From NCBI GenBank assembly GCA_002509325.1, contig DADO01000004.1, positions 25,273 to 35,893 of the forward strand: a DNA stretch of 10,621 nucleotides, in the 5' to 3' direction. Below, piece by piece: positions 1-6,478 of this stretch; position 1 is the stretch's first letter, and each line of letters starts with the position of its first letter. Both the position numbers and the translations under genes were made by a program. This stretch comes from Methanosarcina sp. UBA402 (lineage in GTDB: Archaea; Halobacteriota; Methanosarcinia; Methanosarcinales; Methanosarcinaceae). The notes below the pieces were generated by a model. The model was not told the DNA's origin. It did no database searches and was given only the letters and a program-made list of their open reading frames with translations.

Positions 1-309
1 ATGTGAGAATAAAATTGGTTTTGGGATGGGCTCTTGTACTAATTTTACACTTATTTACACTAACTTAAACTAATCTTTCACTATCCTTATACCACTAAAG
101 AAAGTTATCGTTCTTGATAATTTCAAATCATCTTTAAATAGCTATATATCTAAGATTTTCAGATATTATTGCTTTAAGATTGTATTCTTTATTAGAGCGC
201 CTCTTTATTAGAGTGCCTCTTAATTTTGAGATTGTTTCTTCTTTAATTACTTGCAGGAAAAGTAAAAATCTGTCAAAAACCACTTGAAGAAAAAGGAGTC
301 ATTCTCATC
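1..309 (+). promoter_or_regulatory. Upstream region and leader of the hydantoinase-family gene
   Basis: No credible gene is seen in this stretch. It is AT-rich. Bases 41-80 contain a loose ten-base periodicity (tttacac / tttacac / ttaaac). TATA-like elements lie at 133-140 (tttaaata) and 142-150 (ctatatatc). If these are used, the transcript would begin near 165-175 and carry a leader of about 140 bases. The ribosome site is AAGGAG at 293-298, about 11 bases before the ATG at 310, which supports that start. A 16-base tandem duplication lies in the leader and is listed separately. The promoter assignment is inferred from composition only. Confidence 0.4.
188..219. repeat. Two-copy 16-base tandem repeat in the leader
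   Basis: The unit TTTATTAGAGCGCCTC (188-203) is followed directly by TTTATTAGAGTGCCTC (204-219). The copies differ at one base (C versus T at the eleventh position). Each contains GAG-NNN-CTC, a short inverted repeat. The function is unknown. It lies between the likely TATA box and the ribosome site. Confidence 0.75.
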
Positions 310-2238
310 ATGCATTACAGCCTTGGGATTGATGCTGGGGGCACTTATACCGATGCGGTGCTTATAAGGGATTCAGACGGAGAGATCATAGACTCAAACA
401 AATCACTTACGACCTATCCCGATCCTCTTGCTGGCATTAAAAACGTAATTGATGGCCTCGATCCTGAATATCTCAAAGACATAAAACTGGTTTCGGTTTC
501 AACGACCCTTTCAACCAATACCGTTCTTGAAGGCACGGGTTTTCCTGTAGCCCTGATCCTTATAGGAGACCATCCACTTGAGAAAGAACTGCCTGCCGAA
601 CACGTACTTTTTGCTGCAGGTGGGCACAACCATAACGGAGAAGAGGCTGCCAAACTTGACCTTGAGGCTATTGAGAAATTTGCACTGCGGGTCAAGGACA
701 GGGTTTCAGCTTTTGCCATATCTTCTTACTTCAGCACAAGGAATCCTGAGCACGAAATAAGAGCAAGAGACCTGGTTCTTGAGCGCACTGGACTGCCAGC
801 GGTCTGCGGACACGAGCTCTCCCAAGAATTGGGAGCCTATGAAAGGGCAGTGACAGCTTTCCTGAACGCACAGCTCATCCCTATCACAAGGCAGTTTGTA
901 CAGTCAATTATTTCAGATATCGTGAAGCGCGGAATTGATGCACGGCTCCTTATGCTCAAATGTGACGGCTCGGTTGTGGGGATAAGAGATGCCCTGAAAA
1001 AACCTATCGAGACTATTTTTTCAGGTCCGGCAGCAAGCCTTGTAGGGGCATCTTACCTCTCAGGACTTAAGACCTGTGCCGTAATTGATGTTGGCGGAAC
1101 AAGTACGGATATTTCCTCGATCTGTATGGGAGTTCCTGACCTGAACAATGAGGGAGCCATTGTAGGGGGCTGGAAGACTCGCGTTCGGGCGATTCGTATG
1201 GAAACAACCGCTACAGGCGGAGACAGTCATGTATGGATCGTGGACAGAGAACTCTTTTTAGGACCTAGGCGAGTCATGCCCCTGGCAATGGCTGCGGTAA
1301 AATATCCGACTTTTCTGAATAATCTCAAAAAGACACCCATGCCTCCCAGAGAAGATCTAGGCGAAAACATTCAGCCAACAAAATTCTTTGTGAGATCTGA
1401 CTACCCGGCAGGAGAATTGAGCAGGGCTGAAGCCGAAGTGCTGGAGGTTATCAGGGAAGAACCCGTTTCAGTGCCCGAAATCAAAGCTCTTATCCGAAAA
1501 GGCCTTCATCCTCAGACTTTAGATTCCCTTCTCAGAAAACGTCTTGTGCAAGCAATTGGTTTTACCCCTACTGATGCTCTACATGTGCTTGGAGAATATA
1601 CGGCGTGGAGTGAGGAAGCTTCCCGAATAGGTGCAGAAAGGCTTGCAAGGGTCATGCGTATAACCCCTGGAGAGTTCTGCACTGCTGTAAAAAAGCGAGT
1701 TGCAAGGAACATGGCACTTCATCTGCTTTCGTACATCCTGGAAGGCGTTCCATACGCAGCCATTGAAAAGATCCTTGACGGAAACTATCCTGCCAAATTC
1801 AAACTGGATATTCCAATTGTGCTGCTTGGGGGCCCTGTCCGAGCTCACAGGAGAGAACTGGAGGAAATTATTGGCGCAGAAATCCTGGTGCCCGAACATG
1901 CCGAAGTAGGAAACGCAGTCGGAGCGCTTGTAGGAAAAGGCATCAAAAGAGTTGAAATCCTGATAAGGCCAGCAAGCCTCATGTCTCCAGATAAAGATTT
2001 CCTGGTCTTTGCCCCTGACAGCAGGCTAAAATTCGATACATATTCTGAAGCGTTCGAAACTGCAATCGAACTTGGGAAAAAACTTGTTGTAGATTACATG
2101 CGAGACTGCGGCCTTAGCGGGAACCAGGTTGAAATTTCAGTTGAGAAAAAGACGATCTCACCTGATGGCTGGAACCATCCGCCCATGGAAACAAATCTGC
2201 TGATAATGGGAGTAGGGGTGAGGGAACTACCCGCCTAA
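310..2238 (+). CDS. Hydantoinase/oxoprolinase family protein (HyuA-like)
   Basis: This 642-residue protein has the ASKHA (actin/hexokinase/Hsp70) fold of the HyuA/oxoprolinase family, whose known members couple ATP hydrolysis to opening of hydantoin or 5-oxoproline rings. Visible motifs are phosphate-1 GIDAGGTYTDAV (residues 6-17), the YERAVTAFLNA segment from about 177, IFSGPAASLVGA near 237-248, phosphate-2 VIDVGGTSTDIS (about 258-269), and the adenosine-side VLLGGP (about 504-509). It is about as long as a HyuA subunit and lacks the HyuB half of bacterial and eukaryotic oxoprolinases; no hyuB is nearby. Residues of about 372-425 look like an inserted winged-helix-like segment. AAGGAG at 293-298 supports the ATG. 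The family call is secure, but the substrate is unknown and methanogen members are largely uncharacterised. It appears to be a single-gene unit unrelated to the arsenic genes downstream. Confidence 0.88.
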   Translation: MHYSLGIDAGGTYTDAVLIRDSDGEIIDSNKSLTTYPDPLAGIKNVIDGLDPEYLKDIKLVSVSTTLSTNTVLEGTGFPVALILIGDHPLEKELPAEHVLFAAGGHNHNGEEAAKLDLEAIEKFALRVKDRVSAFAISSYFSTRNPEHEIRARDLVLERTGLPAVCGHELSQELGAYERAVTAFLNAQLIPITRQFVQSIISDIVKRGIDARLLMLKCDGSVVGIRDALKKPIETIFSGPAASLVGASYLSGLKTCAVIDVGGTSTDISSICMGVPDLNNEGAIVGGWKTRVRAIRMETTATGGDSHVWIVDRELFLGPRRVMPLAMAAVKYPTFLNNLKKTPMPPREDLGENIQPTKFFVRSDYPAGELSRAEAEVLEVIREEPVSVPEIKALIRKGLHPQTLDSLLRKRLVQAIGFTPTDALHVLGEYTAWSEEASRIGAERLARVMRITPGEFCTAVKKRVARNMALHLLSYILEGVPYAAIEKILDGNYPAKFKLDIPIVLLGGPVRAHRRELEEIIGAEILVPEHAEVGNAVGALVGKGIKRVEILIRPASLMSPDKDFLVFAPDSRLKFDTYSEAFETAIELGKKLVVDYMRDCGLSGNQVEISVEKKTISPDGWNHPPMETNLLIMGVGVRELPA

Positions 2239-2330
2239 ACTAAATCCTTCACCTAAGGGGTGCAAATATAACCAGGATGAATTGCTCAATGTTTAAGGAT
2301 AGCCATATTTTAAAGATAGACAGGTGTATT

Positions 2331-2338
2331 TTTATAAA
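2331..2338 (+). promoter_or_regulatory. TATA box of arsM
   Basis: TTTATAAA at 2331-2338 lies about 50 bases before the arsM ATG, predicting a transcript start near 2361 and a short leader. No strong ribosome site is visible; the bases just upstream of the start are AAAGGCTA. Strength and start site are inferred from archaeal promoter geometry. Confidence 0.55.
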
Positions 2339-2384
2339 CAACTTAGTATGAAAATCTGAGGACCCAGATTCATATTAAAGGCTA

Positions 2385-3167
2385 ATGAATAACAAATTAG
2401 CGAAAGAGAAGGCGATATATGTGGATGCAAATGAGAAAAAGGATGTAATTAAAGAGAAATACGGTAAAATTGCAATATTAGGCGGCTCGTGTTGTTCTAG
2501 TGGATGCTGTGGAGATTCAAGTGCGGCAGATTTATCAAAATCTATTGGCTATTCTGAGAATGACATCAACACGGTTCCAGATGCAAACCTGGGTCTTGGT
2601 TGTGGGAACCCAATAGCATTTGCTGGGTTGAAGCCAGGCAATATTGTTCTTGATCTTGGTTCTGGAGCTGGTTTTGACTGTTTCCTTGCAGCAAAACAGG
2701 TAGGGAACTCAGGAAAGATTATAGGAGTTGATATGACTCAGGCTATGATTGAAAAGGCACAGGCCAACGCTTTGAAATATGGTTATTCAAATATAGAGTT
2801 TCGCCTGGGAGACATCGAAGCTCTTCCTGTTGAAAGCAACTCAGTAGATGTTATTATCAGTAATTGTGTAATTAATTTGGCTCCAGACAAAGAAAAAGTT
2901 TTTAAGGAAGCCTTCAGGGTTCTTAAACCAGAAGGCGAAATGTATATTTCTGATATTGTTCTTCTGGCCGAGCTTTCTGAAGACTTGAAAAATGATAAAG
3001 ATCTTCTGACAAGCTGCCTTGCAGGCGCCTTGCTTAAAGAAGAGTATCTCAGGCTTTTAAATGAAGCTGGATTTTCAGTTGAAATTTTGAATGAAGATCT
3101 GGATATAAGCAAAAGGCAGTATGGTGGGTTGCCTGCGGAGAGTTTAAAGCTTAAAGCCTGGAAGTAA
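2385..3167 (+). CDS. arsM: Arsenite methyltransferase ArsM
   Basis: This 260-residue SAM-dependent methyltransferase transfers methyl groups to trivalent arsenic in the cytoplasm, giving methylated arsenicals. The SAM-binding motif I is VLDLGSGAGFDC (88-99), the acidic strand-2 motif is IIGVDMT (112-118), and GDIEALP (142-148) is typical of the family. The three family cysteines that bind As(III) are visible: C73 in GLGCGNP, C161 in SNCVINL and C211 in TSCLAGA. An N-terminal cluster GGSCCSSGCCG (33-43) supplies four more cysteines. Length fits the prokaryotic ArsM family. It has its own TATA box and a following terminator, so it is probably monocistronic. The neighbouring arsR genes and ArsP-type permease support an arsenic role. 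ArsM of a Methanosarcina species has been shown experimentally to methylate arsenite, so activity is plausible here. The family call is firm. Confidence 0.93.
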   Translation: MNNKLAKEKAIYVDANEKKDVIKEKYGKIAILGGSCCSSGCCGDSSAADLSKSIGYSENDINTVPDANLGLGCGNPIAFAGLKPGNIVLDLGSGAGFDCFLAAKQVGNSGKIIGVDMTQAMIEKAQANALKYGYSNIEFRLGDIEALPVESNSVDVIISNCVINLAPDKEKVFKEAFRVLKPEGEMYISDIVLLAELSEDLKNDKDLLTSCLAGALLKEEYLRLLNEAGFSVEILNEDLDISKRQYGGLPAESLKLKAWK

Positions 3168-3168
3168 G

Positions 3169-3187
3169 AAAAGCTTTTAGTTTTTTC
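3169..3187 (+). terminator. Terminator after arsM
   Basis: The palindrome AAAAGCTTTT (3169-3178) begins directly after the arsM stop and is followed by a run of six T at 3181-3186. Archaeal RNA polymerase ends transcription at T-rich tracts, so this fits a terminator. The rest of the gap to 3358 is AT-rich with no gene seen. Confidence 0.5.
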
Positions 3188-3358
3188 ATCATACAGTTAT
3201 AGCACTTAGAGCACAAAGAATAACATAGTAAGCATCATTTCAAATTTTTAATAGTTTAATTTGTAACTTAATGTTTTTCTCCAGGCTGAATAGTTGCTCA
3301 TTTATAGATTCTCGTGCTGGATAGATTTTGGGCTTAAATTGAATTGATAGCACAGAAT

Positions 3359-3661
3359 TTATTCGTCAACAGCTTCCAAAACCTTCCTGATTTTATCGTT
3401 TTTTATGGAATAGAGTCGCATCTTTCCTTCTTTTCTTACTTTAATTATCCCCCAATCCTGTAACTTTGCAAGGTGCATTGAAGTATTTGATTGAGTTCTA
3501 CCAATTAGCTCCGGGATCTCACAGGCGCATAGCTCTCCTTTATAGGTACCACATTTATTCTCTTCGCATGTGCGCTCGGCCTCAAGAAGAACCTTGATAA
3601 TCCTGTACCTTGTATCACCGCTTAGTGCCTTGAAGAGTTGTACATTTTTTTCATTAAACAT
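3359..3661 (-). CDS. arsR: ArsR/SmtB-family arsenic-responsive repressor
   Basis: This 100-residue winged-helix repressor binds operator DNA as a dimer and should release it on binding As(III) or a similar thiophilic ion. ELCACEIP (43-50) is the ArsR alpha-3 metal site with C45 and C47. The recognition helix is TQSNTSMHLAKLQDWGII (56-73), followed by the wing RKEGKMRLYSI (76-86). Two further cysteines, C32 and C37, sit in a short insertion just before the metal helix, so up to four thiols are available; the typical family has two or three. The ATG at 3661 follows a TATA box so closely that the transcript may be almost leaderless. It is convergent with arsM and divergent from the CCC protein gene at 3933, an arrangement common for ArsR autoregulation. 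The ligand is inferred. Confidence 0.9.
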   Translation of the reverse strand: MFNEKNVQLFKALSGDTRYRIIKVLLEAERTCEENKCGTYKGELCACEIPELIGRTQSNTSMHLAKLQDWGIIKVRKEGKMRLYSIKNDKIRKVLEAVDE

Positions 3662-3686
3662 ATCAACAATTATTGAATTTGAGAAA

Positions 3687-3696
3687 GTATATATAC
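3687..3696 (-). promoter_or_regulatory. Palindromic TATA box of the minus-strand arsR
   Basis: GTATATATAC is a perfect 10-base palindrome about 26 bases upstream of the ATG at 3661 on the minus strand. This predicts initiation within a few bases of the start codon. GAAGG just ahead of it on the minus strand could act as a BRE. The symmetry means it could double as a repressor site, but that is inference. Confidence 0.55.
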
Positions 3697-3874
3697 CTTC
3701 CTAAAGCTGAAATTTAGCATATTACCCGCAAAAATAACAAAATAATGGCTGTTTGGAATGAAACGCTTCTCTAATTATATGCTCCTCCAATTTTATAATA
3801 CAGTTGTATTTTGTTGTTTTTCGGACTTATTGTATTTTGAGAGAATCCTTCCGAGTCAGTAACTATTTTATGCC

Positions 3875-3926
3875 CATATCGATATATCTAAATATAAGCA
3901 TATTATGATATATCAGAATAGAGGTG
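3875..3926 (+). promoter_or_regulatory. Promoter, paired GATATATC boxes and ribosome site of the CCC-protein gene
   Basis: A TATA-like AAATATAA at 3890-3897 is bracketed by two identical self-palindromic octamers GATATATC at 3881-3888 and 3907-3914. They are 26 bases apart start to start, about two and a half helical turns. The second lies between the TATA box and the predicted start near 3920, where a bound repressor would block transcription. CATATCGATA at 3875-3884 recurs at 4241-4250. A strong ribosome site GAGGTG (3921-3926) sits six bases before the ATG. The ArsR operator reading is inference. The rest of the 271-base divergent gap (3662-3874) is AT-rich with no gene seen. Confidence 0.5.
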
Positions 3927-3932
3927 TTCTAA

Positions 3933-4238
3933 ATGAGTAAATTTGGAAAAAAACTGCTTGGAAAATTGATCGGAAACAATAAAAGTTGCTGCTGTAATGG
4001 CCCTTCTATCGTAAGCGTTAGAAAGATCAACATCGATGGCAAAGAACTGCAAATTGCCGGATTAGAAGAGGAATTTGAAAAAATTAGTGTTGCGGGCAAA
4101 GCTCCAGAGAACATAAATGGCGAGGAACTGATTCAGAACCTTTCCAAAATAAATGTAATCCCTGAAGAAAGTTTAGACAAATTCAAAGCTTCAATACTCA
4201 AAGAATACGAAATATATTGGCAGGAGAAAAAAGCATAA
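3933..4238 (+). CDS. Small CCC-motif protein of the arsenic island, function unknown
   Basis: This 101-residue soluble protein has no signal peptide or membrane segment. A very basic N-terminus (SKFGKKLLGKLIGNNK, residues 2-17) leads to three consecutive cysteines, C19-C21, in KSCCCNGPSI. The rest is a predicted alpha/beta segment: VRKINIDGKELQIAGLEEEF (about 29-48), then a Leu/Ile-rich helical tail ending EYEIYWQEKKA. There are no cysteines after C21. I recall small proteins with an N-terminal CC motif beside DUF318 permeases, and an IDG-x4-IxGL-type segment in unassigned bacterial and archaeal proteins, but cannot name a family. GAGGTG six bases before the ATG gives a strong start. Divergence from arsR and position upstream of a second arsR and arsP suggest arsenic-dependent expression. 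A metalloid-binding or chaperone role for the CCC motif is speculation. Confidence 0.8.
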   Translation: MSKFGKKLLGKLIGNNKSCCCNGPSIVSVRKINIDGKELQIAGLEEEFEKISVAGKAPENINGEELIQNLSKINVIPEESLDKFKASILKEYEIYWQEKKA

Positions 4239-4278
4239 TTCATATCGATAGTTATGAATATAACACCCTATAAAATAA
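4239..4278 (+). promoter_or_regulatory. Second promoter with inverted repeat, upstream of the zinc-ribbon gene
   Basis: The inverted repeat TTCATA-N8-TATGAA (4239-4244 and 4253-4258) begins at the stop codon of the CCC protein. It contains CATATCGATA (4241-4250), identical to ten bases in the previous promoter. A good TATA box TATAAAATAA follows at 4269-4278 and predicts a start near 4299, 27 bases before the GTG at 4326. So this group may be transcribed both by read-through and from its own promoter. Confidence 0.5.
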
Positions 4279-4325
4279 GCCCTGTCTAATGCTCCAGATG
4301 CGAATATAGTTAAGAGGTTTCAAAA

Positions 4326-4484
4326 GTGAACTTTAAGTGCGCAATCTGTGGAAAAGAAGAGGATTCCTTACTTAGGGCTAACCATAAAAAGTTAGGAACC
4401 ATACTCTGCTTAGGGTGCTGGATTAGGGAACAGGGTAAAAACAATCTGCTTCCTTTAGAAGGGGGAAACAGGTGCTGCGGATAA
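4326..4484 (+). CDS. Small zinc-ribbon-like protein with C-terminal CCG
   Basis: This 52-codon ORF starts at GTG, with ribosome site GAGGT at 4314-4318 about seven bases upstream. It contains two CxxC knuckles, C5-x2-C8 in FKCAICGKEE and C28-x2-C31 in ILCLGCW, spaced as in a zinc ribbon or treble clef. It ends GGNRCCG, with two more adjacent cysteines at 50-51. The regular CxxC pattern, the ribosome site and the fit between promoter and the next gene argue for a real gene rather than chance. It stops 26 bases before the preferred arsR start. The zinc knuckle could be structural and the CCG tail a thiol site for metalloid; it resembles the CCG in the ArsM N-terminus. That role is inference and I do not recognise a named family. 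Confidence 0.65.
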   Translation: MNFKCAICGKEEDSLLRANHKKLGTILCLGCWIREQGKNNLLPLEGGNRCCG

Positions 4485-4510
4485 ATACGATAAAACAAAG
4501 GAGATCAAGT

Positions 4511-4900
4511 GTGAATAAAAGAAGGTGTGAAGTAGAAACCGAAAGATTGAAGCGTTTTATCCTTGATAAAGACCAGTTTGAATCAAGGTCGCAAAAACTC
4601 AGTTCTCTGGTGAATGGGTTAGATGAAGAAGTTTTATCCTTGGAGGTCAAAATTTTTAAGGCTCTCTCAGATACCAATCGCCTCAAAATTATAAAATTAT
4701 TAAAAGAAGGAGAACTGTGTGCCTGTGAACTAACGGTTGCCCTTTCTAATTCTCAATCGACTGTTTCTCACCACCTCTCAGTACTGAAAAATGCAGGTAT
4801 GATCAAAGAAAGAAAAGAAGGGAAGTGGTCTTATTTTCGCCTCTCAGACGGGGCAATAATTGAATTGCTTAATCAGGCTCAATTGCTTACAGACAGATGA
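4511..4900 (+). CDS. arsR: ArsR-family repressor with N-terminal extension
   Basis: From GTG 4511 this is a 129-residue ArsR/SmtB repressor. I prefer that start because AAGGAGATC (4498-4506) lies just ahead of it; the longer reading from GTG 4472 (142 residues) would overlap the zinc-ribbon gene. A charged, probably helical extension (residues 1-45) precedes the core KIFKALSDTNRLKIIKLL. ELCACEL (68-74) carries C70 and C72 of the As(III) site. The recognition helix is SQSTVSHHLSVLKNAGMI (81-98) and the wing RKEGKWSYFRLSD (101-113). SVSHHL-type helices are classic for ArsR. The single extra cysteine, C6, is in the extension. It probably forms one expression group with the small proteins before it and arsP after it, and may repress this group. 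Metal identity is inferred. Confidence 0.9.
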   Translation: MNKRRCEVETERLKRFILDKDQFESRSQKLSSLVNGLDEEVLSLEVKIFKALSDTNRLKIIKLLKEGELCACELTVALSNSQSTVSHHLSVLKNAGMIKERKEGKWSYFRLSDGAIIELLNQAQLLTDR

Positions 4901-4973
4901 ACCATGAGTTGATTTTTGTTTAAGGAATTGAATCAGAGGGTAACTGAGCTCTTAAAAGAAAATACTCTTTGAA

Positions 4974-5054
4974 ATATCGAGCTTATAATGACACTATTGT
5001 GGTAATTTTAGATTCCTGAGAGCTGTAGCTTTCATTAAATAAAAGGAAGGAAGT
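4974..5054 (+). promoter_or_regulatory. Promoter and ribosome site of the permease gene
   Basis: ATATCGA (4974-4980), the core shared with the two upstream promoters of this island, is followed at once by a TATA-like CTTATAAT (4982-4989). This predicts a start near 5012. The ribosome site AAGGAAGGAAG lies just before the ATG at 5059. The gap after arsR (4901-4973) has a T5 run at 4913-4917 that might attenuate read-through; no gene is seen there. Confidence 0.45.
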
Positions 5055-5058
5055 AAAA

Positions 5059-5958
5059 ATGTTCTGGAATAATTTAGTTATGGCAGCCAATTACTTCATT
5101 GAAATCGCCGTAGAGCTTACTATTTTATTTATAGGGATAACTTTTCTCGTGGGATTGATTCAAGAGTATGTTCCAGACGAGACCATAAAAAAGGCTTTAG
5201 GAGGAAGGCACAAAGTTATAGGCAGTGTTCTTGGAGCAGGTTTTGGTGCCCTTACGCCCTTTTGCTCCTGCTCTACCATACCGCTTCTTCTGGGAATGCT
5301 CAATGCTGGCGTGCCTTTTGCCGCAGCAATGGCATTCCTGTTCTCGTCCCCCTTGCTAAATCCAGTGATAATATCTTTATTCATCATCCTGTTGGGATGG
5401 AGGGTAGCTGCTCTTTACTTTGTCATCGTCTTCGTAGCTACAATTCTCATTGGTCTCTTGCTCGATAAGCTAGGCTTCTCCAGTCATGTTAAGCCGGCAG
5501 CCGTTATGAGAAGTTGCTGTGATAGTCAACAAGCTACAGACACCAAGTCTAGGATACAACGGACTGCGGGATTTGCAATGAACTTATTTCGCCAGCTGAT
5601 GCCTTATTTACTTATTGGGGCTAGCATCGGGGCGTTCATTCATGGATTCGTACCTACAGAGATCATCTCCCGCCTAGCTGGACCGAACAATCCTCTGGCA
5701 GTCCCTGTGGCTGCAGTTGTTGGTATTCCAATCTACATCCGAGCAGAGACTATGATTCCAATTGGTCTGGCGCTCACTGAGAAGGGAATGAGTTTGGGAG
5801 CCGTTCTGGCATTGATTATCGGAGGTGCTGGAGCCAGTATCCCCGAACTGACGCTTCTCTCAGCCATATTCAAGAGGAAATTGTTGGCTGCCTTTGTAGC
5901 AACCGTTTTTTCCATAGCTGTGCTTGTAGGGTATTTGGTAAATTTAATTGTATTGTAA
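5059..5958 (+). CDS. arsP: ArsP/DUF318-type permease (SO_0444-like)
   Basis: This 299-residue integral membrane protein has about eight hydrophobic segments (roughly 11-33, 52-78, 84-110, 114-136, 175-198, 212-236, 245-262 and 275-298). The family hallmark TPFCSCSTIPL (66-76) gives C69 and C71 at the edge of the second segment. FSSPLLNPVI (95-104) is the second conserved motif. A polar central loop holds adjacent cysteines C153-C154 in MRSCCDSQ, a likely metalloid-handling site. Bacterial ArsP members export trivalent methylated and aromatic arsenicals, while other DUF318 members are linked to Cu/Zn or arsenite efflux. With arsM present and no arsB or acr3 in the window, export of the methylated product is the best inference. 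It follows arsR and has its own promoter-like element. Family certain, substrate not. Confidence 0.85.
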   Translation: MFWNNLVMAANYFIEIAVELTILFIGITFLVGLIQEYVPDETIKKALGGRHKVIGSVLGAGFGALTPFCSCSTIPLLLGMLNAGVPFAAAMAFLFSSPLLNPVIISLFIILLGWRVAALYFVIVFVATILIGLLLDKLGFSSHVKPAAVMRSCCDSQQATDTKSRIQRTAGFAMNLFRQLMPYLLIGASIGAFIHGFVPTEIISRLAGPNNPLAVPVAAVVGIPIYIRAETMIPIGLALTEKGMSLGAVLALIIGGAGASIPELTLLSAIFKRKLLAAFVATVFSIAVLVGYLVNLIVL

Positions 5959-5977
5959 GAACCCTCGAGGATAATTA

Positions 5978-6021
5978 GAAATGATATCAGGCAGATATGA
6001 TACTGAGCCTGGTATCATTTC
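5978..6021. terminator. Hairpin between convergent arsP and arsC
   Basis: GAAATGATATCAGGC (5978-5992) pairs with GCCTGGTATCATTTC (6007-6021) across a 14-base loop. The 15-bp stem has a single mismatch, which is a G-U pair in one transcript. It follows arsP by 19 bases and includes the last bases of arsC. This fits a two-way transcript end or mRNA-stabilising hairpin. A long T-run is lacking, so true terminator activity is uncertain. Confidence 0.6.
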
Positions 6022-6478
6022 TCAAATGTCTGCAAGATCCAGTCTTTTATCTCATCCCTGATTCGCCGGAATACTCTGAGCCGCTCCTCTTCTGATCCCA
6101 CAACCACGGCAGGGGCCTCAAAACTTTTGTAAATTATTTCTCTTGCTTTGGGAGATTTGGTCGAGAGCTTCAGATCCGTAGTGCAGATAGGGCAAGTCAC
6201 TTTAGCCAGATCACAAACCGTAACTACTAAGTCAAATATAGTGTCCTGAAATTCTTGCGGAGTTTTAGAGCGTTGACTGGAGATATCGATATCGATTTCC
6301 TTCATGACTATAATAGCATAAGGATTAACAGTTGTGGCTTCAATGCCGGCGCTGTAAGCCTCGTACCGATCTCCATAAATAGCCCTTAAAAGACCTTCTG
6401 CCATCTGTGACCTAGCTGAGTTATGAGTGCATAGAAAAAGGATCTTCTTTTTTCCTGTGGTCCCATGTTTGTTACCAT
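6015..6478 (-). CDS. arsC: Arsenate reductase ArsC (LMW-phosphatase type), apparent 1-base frameshift
   Basis: The intact frame from ATG 6404 starts MAEGLLRAIYGDRYEAYSAG and lacks the catalytic loop. Reading on upstream in that frame gives KKKILFLCTHNSARSQ, the CX5R P-loop of thioredoxin-coupled ArsC, but no ATG, GTG or TTG before a TGA at 6480-6482. ATGs at 6478 and 6466 are in the other frame. The frames join in an A6 run (T6 at 6448-6453, + strand); one extra A would restore a normal 154-residue protein. In that numbering the nucleophile is C17 with R23, and VTVCDLAKVTCP gives redox cysteines C89 and C96; C99 is extra. The usual Asp-Pro near residue 122 reads EAP, so the general-acid Asp appears replaced by Ala. 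It reduces As(V) to As(III) if functional. Sequencing error, slippage or early decay are all possible. Convergent with arsP. Confidence 0.75.

Noticed and set aside
1512..1899. Open frames of 66 and 106 codons antisense to the hydantoinase-family gene
   Set aside because: They lie wholly within a well-supported gene, have no recognisable domain or ribosome site, and have compositions expected of shadow frames.
2250..2266. CACC-TAAGG-GGTG mini-hairpin after the hydantoinase gene as a terminator
   Set aside because: Only four base pairs and no T-run follow.
5160..5387. 75-codon antisense frame inside the permease gene
   Set aside because: The + strand frame shows clear membrane segments and the TPFCSCSTIPL motif; the antisense frame is a by-product of its codon use.
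6281..6302. GATATCGATATCGAT palindrome resembling the ATATCGA promoter motif
   Set aside because: It lies inside arsC and encodes the alternating Ile-Asp stretch EIDIDIS, so coding constraint explains it.
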